Source: Actinomycetota bacterium (lineage in GTDB: Bacteria; Actinomycetota; Actinomycetes; Streptosporangiales; Streptosporangiaceae). From it: a stretch of 11,172 nt of DNA. The notes beneath the pieces were generated by a model. The model was not told the DNA's origin. It worked only from the letters and a program-made list of their open reading frames with translations, and did not search any database. The translations under genes and the position numbers were made by a program. Positions within the stretch are counted from its first letter, which is position 1; each line of letters opens with the position of its first letter. Shown one piece after another: positions 1 to 6,547 of this stretch. The stretch spans positions 1 through 11,172 of the forward strand of contig PMST01000543.1 of NCBI GenBank assembly GCA_003168295.1, read 5' to 3'.

Positions 1-2
1 GC

Positions 3-134
3 GCCTGCTGTCGCTGCGGAGGACGCACATGGATCGTGACGAAGATGTGGGGCCGGAACACCGAACCAGTCCTCGAACGCCTGATCAAGCTCGCGCCAGA
101 GCAGTCTGGTATCGGGTACGAAGCGGTCCCATAG
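3..134 (+). CDS. 3' end of an unidentified reading frame (partial)
   Basis: A frame open from the window edge to a TAG at 132-134 encodes about 43 residues, ending ...LERLIKLAPEQSGIGYEAVP. The last 30 residues have a protein-like mix of charged, aromatic and hydrophobic residues (WIVTKMWGRNTEPVLERL), unlike the Arg/Pro/Ala-rich shadow frames elsewhere, so I read it as the C-terminus of a gene starting outside the window, or a remnant of one. An internal ATG at 45-47 has no good ribosome binding site. I do not recognise the family. A chance open frame in GC-rich DNA is the main alternative. Confidence 0.35.
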   Translation, partial: ACCRCGGRTWIVTKMWGRNTEPVLERLIKLAPEQSGIGYEAVP

Positions 135-168
135 TGACGCCACTGCGGAGGGCATGTACGTAGGGCAG

Positions 169-211
169 TGTCCGGGAGGGACTTGAACCCGCATGCCTGT
201 GACCTGCGACG
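169..211 (-). other. tRNA 3'-end-like sequence, candidate attachment-site remnant
   Basis: Read on the minus strand, this stretch contains GCGGGTTCAAGTCCCTC followed by CCGGACA. That matches a tRNA T-arm (five-base arms, four of them pairing, around a TTCAAGT loop) and the 3' side of an acceptor stem. No matching 5' acceptor half (TGTCCGG) or D-arm is found upstream on that strand, so it is not a complete tRNA. Such 3' fragments are what tyrosine-recombinase elements carry when they integrate into tRNA genes. No integrase is visible in the window and no second copy was found, so the attachment-site reading is inference. Confidence 0.35.
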
Positions 212-614
212 TTGCACATCTGGCTGATGTTGGAGAATGAATATACCCAGGTCAGAGACTTGCATCGGTGTCCGAGGGGCGACTGCACCAAAAAACCAAT
301 GCTTGCTCGCGGCAGAGTTCGCCTTTGGTCACGTGGCCTAACGATGCCAGCGGACCTTCCGGCCGGGCATCTACTCCCATACTCAGCTCGGCCGCGACGG
401 CCAGACCTGGCCAGTTCGGGCCGAACGGGGCGGTACTCCGAGTTCTGCCGGCGGCTCGCCCCGCGCTGGACGGGTGCGGCGAGGTACCGGTGCGCTCCGA
501 GGAGGTGATCGAGCCGGTCCGGATCATCGGGGTCCTGCACGCCGGGCACCATCAGTGGGACCGGTACGGTGGACACGCCTCTGGCCCGGGCGCTGATCAC
601 TGGGGAGGATCCTG
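212..614. other. Gene-poor stretch upstream of the lactonase gene
   Basis: No convincing gene lies here. Several frames are open on both strands, as expected in GC-rich DNA, but most give Arg/Pro/Ser-rich translations. One plus-strand frame (268-615) deserves mention. Between about 390 and 555 its third codon positions are mostly G or C, its translation includes EVPVRSEEVIEPVRIIGVLH, and its stop overlaps the next gene's start as TGATG at 613-617. Its first 40 codons and its last dozen look non-coding. It may be a decayed gene tail or a coincidence. GGGGAGG at 601-607 is the ribosome binding site of the downstream gene. Confidence 0.4.
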
Positions 615-1541
615 ATGACCGACTGGAAGCCGGCGATGCGGGTGCCCGACCCGGCGGTGCGCGTCCTCGACGAGCGCTTCCGGCGCTATGTGCTGCCCCT
701 GGCGAAGCTGGAGCGGCTGGCCACCGGGTGCCGCTGGGCCGAGGGCCCGGTCTGGTTCGGCGATCACCGGACGCTGGTGTGGAGCGACATCCCCAACGAC
801 CGGATGCTGCGCTGGGACGCCGCCAACGAGATGCTGTCGGTGTTCCGCCAGCCGTCCAACTACGCCAACGGCAACACCCGGGACCAGCAAGGACGGCTGG
901 TCACCTGCGAGCACGGCGGCCGTCAGGTTACCCGCACCGAGCACGACGGCACGATAACCGTGCTGGCCGACAGCTACCAGGGCAAGCGGCTGAACGCGCC
1001 CAACGACGTGGTCGTGGCGGCCGACGGGGCGGTCTGGTTCAGCGACCCAGTCTTCGGCATCCTCGGCGACTACGAGGGCTACCGGGCCGAGCCGGAGCTG
1101 CCGACATACCTGTACCGGCTCGACCCGGACGGCCGCCTCGACGCCGCGGCCGAGCTGCGCTCACCCAACGGCCTGGCCTTCTCCCCGGACGAATCGGTGC
1201 TCTACGTGGTCGAGTCTCTGGCCGTCCCGCACCGCCGGATCGTCGTCTACGACGTGCGCGACGGCTCGCTGGGCGAGCAGCGCCCGTTCATCGACTGCGG
1301 CGACGGCACCCCGGACGGGCTGCGGATCGACGAGGACGGCAACCTGTGGTGCGGTTGGGGCGGCGGCGAGGGATTGGACGGGGTCCGCGTCTTCGCCCCC
1401 GACGCCACCCCGATCGGCCACATCGACCTGCCCGAGCGGTGCGCCAACCTCGCCTTCGGCGGCCGCGCCCGCAACCGCCTGTTCCTGGCCGCCCACAGCT
1501 CTCTGTACGCTCTTTACGTCAACGTCCGCGGCGCCCGCTAG
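615..1541 (+). CDS. SMP-30/gluconolactonase/LRE-like beta-propeller hydrolase
   Basis: A 308-residue protein with the six-bladed propeller layout of the SMP-30/gluconolactonase family, which are metal-dependent hydrolases of sugar lactones and related esters. The motifs fall in family order: WAEGPVW with metal-ligand Glu43, LNAPNDV with Asn130, SPNGLAFSPDE with Asn185, and DGTPDGLRID with the likely catalytic Asp234. All the expected metal-site residues are therefore present. No signal peptide is seen, so it is likely cytoplasmic. The ATG start is supported by GGGGAGG seven bases upstream. Third codon positions are almost all G or C, more so than in the permease and acetyltransferase genes to the right. 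It stands alone on the plus strand and faces the PQQ-type gene. The family call is firm. The substrate (gluconolactone, another aldonolactone, or an unrelated lactone) cannot be told. Confidence 0.93.
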   Translation: MTDWKPAMRVPDPAVRVLDERFRRYVLPLAKLERLATGCRWAEGPVWFGDHRTLVWSDIPNDRMLRWDAANEMLSVFRQPSNYANGNTRDQQGRLVTCEHGGRQVTRTEHDGTITVLADSYQGKRLNAPNDVVVAADGAVWFSDPVFGILGDYEGYRAEPELPTYLYRLDPDGRLDAAAELRSPNGLAFSPDESVLYVVESLAVPHRRIVVYDVRDGSLGEQRPFIDCGDGTPDGLRIDEDGNLWCGWGGGEGLDGVRVFAPDATPIGHIDLPERCANLAFGGRARNRLFLAAHSSLYALYVNVRGAR

Positions 1542-1560
1542 CGACCCGTTCGGTTCGAGG

Positions 1561-1823
1561 GTGCTTGCAGCCCCCGCAGGCGCACTCACCCCCGCCCGGC
1601 GCGACCTGGAGCCGTTCCGCGCGGCCAGGCATCTGCCAGGCCAGGCCAAGATCGTCCAGCTGTACGGGGAGTTTCGTGCTGCTGGCGGCTGACGGGGCTG
1701 GGAAATCAAGGGTTCTTGAGAGCCTCCGGGCAATGGAGCCTAGTTCTCTCGTCGTAAACCTCCTTGCACTTGAGGCGTCTGGGATCCGGGAGGAACTGCA
1801 GCGGGCAATTGCCTTCTCAGCTA
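1561..1823 (+). pseudogene. Frameshifted fragment of a P-loop NTPase-like gene
   Basis: Two adjacent plus-strand frames join into one plausible protein piece. Frame one (1561 to about 1674) reads ...RRDLEPFRAARHLPG, then QAKIVQLYGEF. After one extra base near 1675, frame two continues VLLAADGAGKSRVLESL and ends ...IREELQRAIAFS close to 1820. AADGAGKS resembles a Walker A loop (GxxxxGKS) with Ala replacing the first Gly, on a hydrophobic strand and followed by a helix, as in AAA/STAND-type NTPases. Nothing protein-like continues past about 1823, where the opposing gene ends, so the remainder is missing. I read it as the decayed remnant of a larger gene. The 5' boundary is uncertain, and a chance resemblance in GC-rich sequence is possible. 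Confidence 0.4.
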
Positions 1824-3352
1824 GCGAGGGGCGCCGGCGGCAGCCCTGCCGGACCCATGAAGGCGAAGACCTGGCTGGTGCCCGGAAGCAGCAGCAGGCC
1901 ATCGGCGGCCGACGGCGTCGGGAAGTGGTTCGCCGACCCGCCGAAGGGAATCGAGACGACCTGCTTGCCGCTGGCCGGATTAAGGCCGTGCACTGCATTG
2001 TCGGCTCCAATCGTCCAGACCAGCCCATCAGCGATAATCGGCCCGCCGGCAGCGCCGTCGTTGTCGGTCCACAGTTGTTTCAGGTACGGGGCCTTGGCCG
2101 AAATCCTGATCGCAGTCACGCCGTTCGGGCAAGGTACGTACACGACCGAGCCCATCACCGCGTGTCCGCCGTCTGGGTTGCCGTGGCACACCGGAAGCGA
2201 CGCGACCTCGCCATCCTTGCCGCCGAGATGCCCCTGACGCAGCAGGTAGGCGGTGTCCGTCTTGCCGACCTGGAACACGAAACCGTCCACGAGCACGGGG
2301 TCCCCGGTTCCGAGGTCGAGGTCCTCGCCGCTCAGCTGCTGCCAGTCCTTGAGGTAGAAGATCGACTCGAGGTGCATGGCCGGCGACAGCTCGAGCACTG
2401 CGTCGCTGTCGTCGTACGGCTGGCCGGTTCCGAGGTTGTAGCCATCGGCGCTGGCCACGTAGACATTCCCCTGAGGGTCGATGACCGGAGAGCTGCCGCC
2501 CATCCACACCGCTCCCCGGTCCCTGCCGCTGCCGACCTGGAAGTCGTCCAGCGGTCCTCCCGTCTCCGGGATCGAGACGATGTAGCCGTGAGCAGGACCG
2601 TTGGGGCCGGGACAGTCGCCAGTGTTCTGCCCGTAGGCGATGACCACGCGACCGTGGTCGAGCGCCAGCCCTGGCCGCTGCAACTGGGCGAGCTGGTCCT
2701 CGCCAGCGCTGGGCATCGCCGGCTGGCTCAGCTCGACCGTGCCCGTGAACAGGTCGAGCCCGAACAGGCGGTGCGACGCCTCCACACCCCCCGAGGAAGA
2801 CGGGCCCTTTATCAAGGTGTCCGCGGCGACGAAGATCTCGTGGCGGGCCAGGTCGATCACCGGGGTGCCCGTAATGCCGACCACGGGCGAGATGTCGCCG
2901 CACGGCAGGTCACGGGATGGCACGGAGTTCGCCAGGTGGCGCGACCACAGAATGCGCCCGCTGCGGGCGGCCATCACGTAGACAGTGTCGTTCTCGGTCG
3001 CCGCGACGATGCGGCCGTCAGCGACGAGCGGCTCACCATACAGCTGCCCGTCGAGGATCGGCGAGGTCCAGGCCCGCCGCGATGGCAGCAGCTTGATCTG
3101 CGCGGCCTGGACCCCGGTCGCCTCAGCATTCCCGTGGTAGACCGTCCAGCTGGCGCCAGGGCCTGCGGCCTCCGGCTCCGGGATGGCGGGCACGGTGGCC
3201 GGCGACGAGGACACAGAGCCCGAAGCCGCTCCGCCGGGACCGAGGCTCGTTGTGCCGGGATGCCCAACCGCAGAGCTGGGGGACGACCCAGAACAGGCCG
3301 AGCAGACCACCGCCAGGACTCCTATGGCAGCGACGAGCGTTCCTTTCCTCAT
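1817..3352 (-). CDS. Exported PQQ-type (BamB-like) beta-propeller protein, probable lipoprotein
   Basis: A 511-residue protein. The frame is open further upstream, but the start at 3352 is chosen because GGGAG lies eight bases before it and because it begins a signal peptide: MRKG, a hydrophobic stretch to about residue 17, then CSAC with Cys20 as probable lipid anchor. Residue -3 is Cys rather than the usual Leu/Val, so cleavage by signal peptidase I is also possible. A Ser/Gly/Pro/Ala-rich linker runs to about residue 68. The rest has PQQ-like blades, for example GEPLVADGRIVAATENDTVY (106-125) and GGPIIADGLVWTIGADNAVH (436-455), with repeated x-ADG-x-V strand pairs. Such propellers serve as extracytoplasmic scaffolds or sensors. 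No dehydrogenase catalytic signature or cytochrome partner is visible. It faces the lactonase gene and has no obvious operon partner. Confidence 0.85.
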   Translation of the reverse strand: MRKGTLVAAIGVLAVVCSACSGSSPSSAVGHPGTTSLGPGGAASGSVSSSPATVPAIPEPEAAGPGASWTVYHGNAEATGVQAAQIKLLPSRRAWTSPILDGQLYGEPLVADGRIVAATENDTVYVMAARSGRILWSRHLANSVPSRDLPCGDISPVVGITGTPVIDLARHEIFVAADTLIKGPSSSGGVEASHRLFGLDLFTGTVELSQPAMPSAGEDQLAQLQRPGLALDHGRVVIAYGQNTGDCPGPNGPAHGYIVSIPETGGPLDDFQVGSGRDRGAVWMGGSSPVIDPQGNVYVASADGYNLGTGQPYDDSDAVLELSPAMHLESIFYLKDWQQLSGEDLDLGTGDPVLVDGFVFQVGKTDTAYLLRQGHLGGKDGEVASLPVCHGNPDGGHAVMGSVVYVPCPNGVTAIRISAKAPYLKQLWTDNDGAAGGPIIADGLVWTIGADNAVHGLNPASGKQVVSIPFGGSANHFPTPSAADGLLLLPGTSQVFAFMGPAGLPPAPLAS

Positions 3353-3475
3353 AGTGATCGCTCCCGTCCATCCCGGCGGATAAAGCGGACCGCCGACCGC
3401 GAGGTTGCCACACCCAGACTGCCAGAACGAGCGGTCCCCAGAACGGCCTGTCGTCGAAATGCCTGACCTCCTCAA

Positions 3476-3505
3476 GTTGCAGGGCCCCGGGTCACCACCT
3501 GCAAC
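3476..3505. repeat. 8-bp perfect inverted repeat with 14-base loop
   Basis: GTTGCAGG at 3476-3483 is exactly reverse-complementary to CCTGCAAC at 3498-3505, with a GC-rich 14-base spacer. It lies about 120 bases upstream of the PQQ-type gene's start and just before the first transposase remnant. It could be an operator, the end of an insertion sequence, or chance. There is no T-run, so it is not a typical intrinsic terminator. Confidence 0.4.
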
Positions 3506-3510
3506 AAGCG

Positions 3511-3641
3511 GCGGGGCGGCGGATGACCGAACAGACGACCGCGCTGCTGCGCTGGTTCCGCCGCCTGCGCATCCGCCGAGAGATCCGCGACGACATCCAC
3601 CAGGCCTTCATGCCCCTCGCCGCCCCATCATCTGCCGGTGA
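3511..3641 (+). pseudogene. C-terminal remnant of an IS5/IS4-like transposase
   Basis: The frame at 3523 onward reads MTEQTTALLRWFRRLRIRRE, then IRDDIHQAF, and PLA. After a frameshift near 3625 the neighbouring frame continues IICR and stops at 3641. The pattern ...FRRLRIRxExRDDIHxAFxxLA..IICxR is the C-terminal end of DDE transposases of the IS5/IS4 type common in Actinobacteria. The upstream catalytic part is absent: sequence before about 3511 gives no transposase-like translation. The ATG at 3523 is probably not a real start but an internal position. It is non-functional as it stands. The family assignment rests on pattern memory, so IS5 versus a related DDE family is uncertain. Confidence 0.55.
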
Positions 3642-3679
3642 CACCCCACCCGCTGATCATTTGTTAGGACTTCTTAGCG

Positions 3680-4178
3680 GTGGCCGCCGGACGTCCTCGG
3701 GCTTCGGGATGCCGGCCTGGGCGGCTGGTGCAGATCATCCGCCGCGTCAGCGGGGCGGTGGTGACCTGGCGGCGGGCCCAGATGGTGCTGCTGTCAGCTC
3801 AGGGCATGGACGCGGCGGCGATCGGGAAGGTCGCGTTCACCAGCGAAGACCGGGTGCGGGACGTGATCCGGAACTTCAACGCCGACGGGCTCATCTCCCT
3901 TTATCCGAAGTACAAAGGCGGTCATCCGCCGAAGTTCACGCTCGGCCAGCGGCGGGAGACCAAGAAGATCGCCAAGTCCAAGCCCGCCGAGCATGACCTG
4001 CCGTTCTCCGGAGCCTGTCGAGGCCAAGTTCACCGCGCTGCGCTACTTCACGCTCGACGGGACCGACCATGCCAGTCACAAGGAACAGGCCAGCATCATC
4101 CGCCGGTACATCATCTGGCGCAACAACCACTCTACGACGAACGACTCCGTCGCATCGTCGACAAGGCAAGTAGCCTGA
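3680..4178 (+). pseudogene. IS630-family transposase remnant with central deletion
   Basis: A GTG-led frame from 3680 encodes the N-terminal helix-turn-helix part (VVTWRRAQMVLLSAQGMDAA, then a basic linker with YPKYKGGHPPKF and PAEHDLPFS). In intact relatives this is followed by about 200 residues holding the two catalytic Asp residues. Here it jumps at about 4010 directly to the C-terminal part in another frame: VEAKFTALRYFTLDGTDHAS, HKEQASIIRRYIIWRNNH. One base is then missing near 4135 (YDERLRRIVDKA follows in the first frame), and the original ...VA stop is probably the TGA at 4176-4178. The third catalytic acid, Glu in VEAKF, survives, but both Asp residues are lost. No clear terminal inverted repeats were found. 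The remnant's open frame reaches 4189 and touches the permease stop. Confidence 0.8.
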
Positions 4179-4185
4179 CGCGGCA

Positions 4186-5631
4186 CTAGCTACCTGCTGA
4201 TCTCCGGGCGCGTGTGACCCAGGTGGAGGCGAAACCTATGACCAGCACGGCGAGCGCGAACCACGGCGCGAGGACGGTGGGACTCGTAACCTTGTAGAAC
4301 GATCCGAAGATGGCGCCCGCGGTGATCAAGATGGCGAGGACTGCCGATAGCACGAGCCACAGCCGACGCGGCGAGTGGGCGAAGCTGCGCAGGGAGCCTA
4401 TTGCCATCAGCAGGTAGACCACGACCAAGGCGAAGCCGCCGAAGGTTGAGCCCCAGGAAAACAGGGCGTCATAGTGGGGAGTTTCCGGCAGCGCGAACAG
4501 CCCCTTCCAGAACACGTCGGCGAGCAGTGCCACGGCGCAGAAGCCGGTCACGAAGATGGTGGCGCCGAGCGGCGAGTTACGGCGCTTGGACACCACGGCA
4601 AGTGGTCCCGGGAGCCTGCCGTCCTCGGCCATCGCGAAAATCCCGCGAGTAGCTGAGACGCCGCAGCCGATCCCGACGGCCAGCATGTCGAATAGAACGA
4701 CAAGCTCGAGCACGCGGTCGATCCAGGTGCCGCCATACCCGCCGGCCGATTTCGAGGCGCCAAGCGCGAACAGCGGCGCTGATGCGGCGGCGCCCAGGGT
4801 CTTGAGGCTGTAGTGGAAGCCGGCCACTTCGACGTAGGTGGCCAGGACGAAGAAGATCGTGGCGATCCCGGCGGTAGACATGACCGCTGCACGGATATGC
4901 CTTTGCGGGTTGGGGGTCTCTTCGGCCAGATTCGCGGAGGACTCGAAGCCGGTGAAGAGCAGGATCCCGTACAGCACGCCGAAGAAAATCCCGGGCCAGC
5001 CATCGGCGGAAGACGATGGCCGGAATGGCTTGAAGCTGTTAGCCGATCCCAGCTTCACGATGACGGAAATGAAGAAGACCGTCACCACGATGATCGAGAT
5101 CAGCGCTAGCGCGAGCTGGACGCGGGTGGAGATCCGGACGCCGAAGTACAGGACCAGCGCGATGATCGCCAGGAATATGAGGCTCCAGGCCCAGCCCGGC
5201 AGCGGGTTAACGCTGAATTCCGAGGCGATGGTTGACTGCAGGTAGCCGCCGAGAATCAGCAGCAAGGCGGCGGTTAGCATGGTGACGCCCGCGTAGTACA
5301 GCCAGCCGGCTGCCGTCCCGATGCGCTCACCGAGCCCGCGGGTCACATATTCGTACAGCGATCCGGCAGTGCGGACCTCCTTGGCGTAACTCGACACGAT
5401 CCAGCCGATCGCGAAGACTCCGATCCCGGCGATCAGCACCGATAGCGGGGACGCGATGCCGCCTCCCTTGCCGGTGACGCTGGCCACTCCCACCACGAGT
5501 GGTATCACGAAGGCCGAAGTGAACACTGGGCCCATAAACCCGACGGACTGGGCTATCACATCAGGGAACGACAATACCTTGGCGCCAAGGCGGCCGCTTT
5601 CCGGCTGGGGCTTTTCTATGACTTCTACCAT
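4186..5631 (-). CDS. APC-superfamily amino acid/amine permease
   Basis: A 481-residue membrane protein with about 12 hydrophobic segments (for example about 24-50, 62-83, 105-130, 147-164, 170-193, 213-230, 252-272, 306-327, 355-375, 393-413, 424-444, 451-472). The loop after segment 6 carries the APC signature: GFESSANLAEETPNPQRHIR at 228-247. Segment 8 ends in RGIFAMAEDGRLP (329-341). Such carriers import amino acids or amines by proton or cation coupling, or by exchange. The ATG at 5631 is preferred because AGAGGAAAG precedes it; an ATG six bases upstream runs straight into a stop. It lies downstream of the acetyltransferase on the same strand, 127 bases apart. Its stop overlaps the end of the IS630 remnant's open frame, so the last few residues may abut the old insertion. 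Substrate unknown. Confidence 0.92.
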   Translation of the reverse strand: MVEVIEKPQPESGRLGAKVLSFPDVIAQSVGFMGPVFTSAFVIPLVVGVASVTGKGGGIASPLSVLIAGIGVFAIGWIVSSYAKEVRTAGSLYEYVTRGLGERIGTAAGWLYYAGVTMLTAALLLILGGYLQSTIASEFSVNPLPGWAWSLIFLAIIALVLYFGVRISTRVQLALALISIIVVTVFFISVIVKLGSANSFKPFRPSSSADGWPGIFFGVLYGILLFTGFESSANLAEETPNPQRHIRAAVMSTAGIATIFFVLATYVEVAGFHYSLKTLGAAASAPLFALGASKSAGGYGGTWIDRVLELVVLFDMLAVGIGCGVSATRGIFAMAEDGRLPGPLAVVSKRRNSPLGATIFVTGFCAVALLADVFWKGLFALPETPHYDALFSWGSTFGGFALVVVYLLMAIGSLRSFAHSPRRLWLVLSAVLAILITAGAIFGSFYKVTSPTVLAPWFALAVLVIGFASTWVTRARRSAGS

Positions 5632-5663
5632 TTCATTTCTTTCCTCTTTGCAGGGTCATGCGG

Positions 5664-5684
5664 GTAATCTCCGCTCACGATTAC
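5664..5684. promoter_or_regulatory. Candidate operator upstream of the permease
   Basis: GTAATC (5664-5669) and GATTAC (5679-5684) form a perfect 6-bp inverted repeat with a 9-base spacer, centred about 43 bases upstream of the permease start. The inner sequence fits the T-N11-A outline of LysR-type sites (T5668, A5680) and also the dyad size of Lrp/AsnC-type sites, both of which often control amino acid transport. No such regulator gene is in the window. The assignment is by position and symmetry only. Confidence 0.35.
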
Positions 5685-5758
5685 GGGAAGACTCAAGACG
5701 GCATTACGATGAAATCAGGCTGGGCCCGTGTGTCGGGCCGCCCGGACCCGGCCTTCGG

Positions 5759-6358
5759 CTAGGCAGGATTTCGCCACATGGGGTAGAGGCTCGGGCCACC
5801 CGGCATGTCGGTTGTCCGGTCAAGCCGCTTGTAGCCCAGGCGCTCGTAAAGCCTTGCGCTATCGCGATTGCTGGCCTCCAGATAGGTGGGCAGGCCCTGG
5901 CTGTCTAGTGCAGCCAGGCGATCGCGGAGCAAGGCCGTTCCGATGCCCTGGTCGAAAAACTGTGGCCGGACGGCGATAAAGGGCAGGTAAAAATGGTCCT
6001 CGTGGTCTGGATGATTGGCGGTGGAACGCTCGTCGAAAGCCGCGATCCGTTTGGCGTAATCTGCTCCGAGGATCGGCTCATAAAGTTCACCTAGCCCTGG
6101 CTGATCCTCATGATGGGCAGTCGCGGGTAGCCACAAGGCGGTTCCCGACCGATCTTCGGTCGTGTATATTTCGCCGTCTTCTAGTGCCATTTGAACAATG
6201 GGGCCGAAAAACTCCGGATGCAGCCTTTCCCGGGCATCGTCATCTGGGAATAGCCATCGGCTGACCGGGTCGTTCTGGAAGCCGGTAGACAATATTGTGA
6301 TGATTTCGCCCGCGTCCGTTTCGTCGGCGCGAACGATTTTTGCGGGATGTGACTGCAT
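5759..6358 (-). CDS. GNAT-family N-acetyltransferase
   Basis: A 199-residue protein with the GNAT fold signature. Motif A is FIAVRPQFFDQGIGTALL (about 127-144), containing the acetyl-CoA pyrophosphate loop QGIGTA. Motif B follows as YLEASNRDSARLYERLGYKR (159-178). Near the N-terminus, FQNDPVSRWLFPDDDARERL resembles GNATs of the Hpa2/puromycin-acetyltransferase-like group, but that subgroup call is tentative. The start at 6358 is chosen over the longer open frame because GGTGGAG sits five bases before it and because the extension (SMHGARNKLAA...) is not GNAT-like. It transfers acetyl from acetyl-CoA to an amine that cannot be identified. It lies between the SDR (190 bases upstream) and the permease on the same strand. 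Confidence 0.88.
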   Translation of the reverse strand: MQSHPAKIVRADETDAGEIITILSTGFQNDPVSRWLFPDDDARERLHPEFFGPIVQMALEDGEIYTTEDRSGTALWLPATAHHEDQPGLGELYEPILGADYAKRIAAFDERSTANHPDHEDHFYLPFIAVRPQFFDQGIGTALLRDRLAALDSQGLPTYLEASNRDSARLYERLGYKRLDRTTDMPGGPSLYPMWRNPA

Positions 6359-6547
6359 GCTTTCTCCACCTGTGAAAAAACGAAGTTCTGCCGACATGGC
6401 CGCCAGTTTGTTCCGTGCGCCATGCATGCTGCGGGGTGGTCTGGCGGCCATTCCAGGCAAGGCGGCTGATGCTGACACATGCTTGTCTTCGTTGCCGGGC
6501 CCGGCACACAACGCCAGCCTCCACCGGACACGTTCCGGGCACGGCAT

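Noticed and set aside
85..600. A 171-codon minus-strand frame at the left end
   Set aside because: No ribosome binding site or recognisable domain, a basic low-complexity translation, and it overlaps the tRNA-like fragment.
1565..1593. Imperfect hairpin (GTGC-TGC...GCA-GCAC) after the lactonase stop, considered as a terminator
   Set aside because: The stem is interrupted and there is no T-run.
2028..2903. Long Arg/Pro-rich minus-strand frame inside the PQQ-type gene
   Set aside because: It is a same-strand shadow frame with low-complexity composition and no motif, and it lies entirely within a well-supported gene.
569..3466. A 965-codon open plus-strand frame spanning the lactonase, the spacer and the whole antisense of the PQQ-type gene
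   Set aside because: Its translation is Arg/Gly/Ala-rich over the lactonase and looks like an antisense shadow over the PQQ-type gene. Both overlapped genes have clear family motifs and ribosome binding sites. Only the short 1673-1823 part looks protein-like, and that is reported as a pseudogene.
3353..3475. 41-residue N-terminal extension of the PQQ-type protein
   Set aside because: It would bury the signal peptide inside the protein. The shorter start has a good ribosome binding site and begins the signal sequence.
3651..4202. GCTGATC direct repeats flanking the IS630 remnant, considered as a target-site duplication
   Set aside because: IS630 elements duplicate TA, not 7 bp. The same GCTGATC also occurs near 592, so it is probably chance.
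6359..6547. 63-residue N-terminal extension of the acetyltransferase
   Set aside because: The extension is not GNAT-like, and the inner ATG has a GGTGGAG site at correct spacing.
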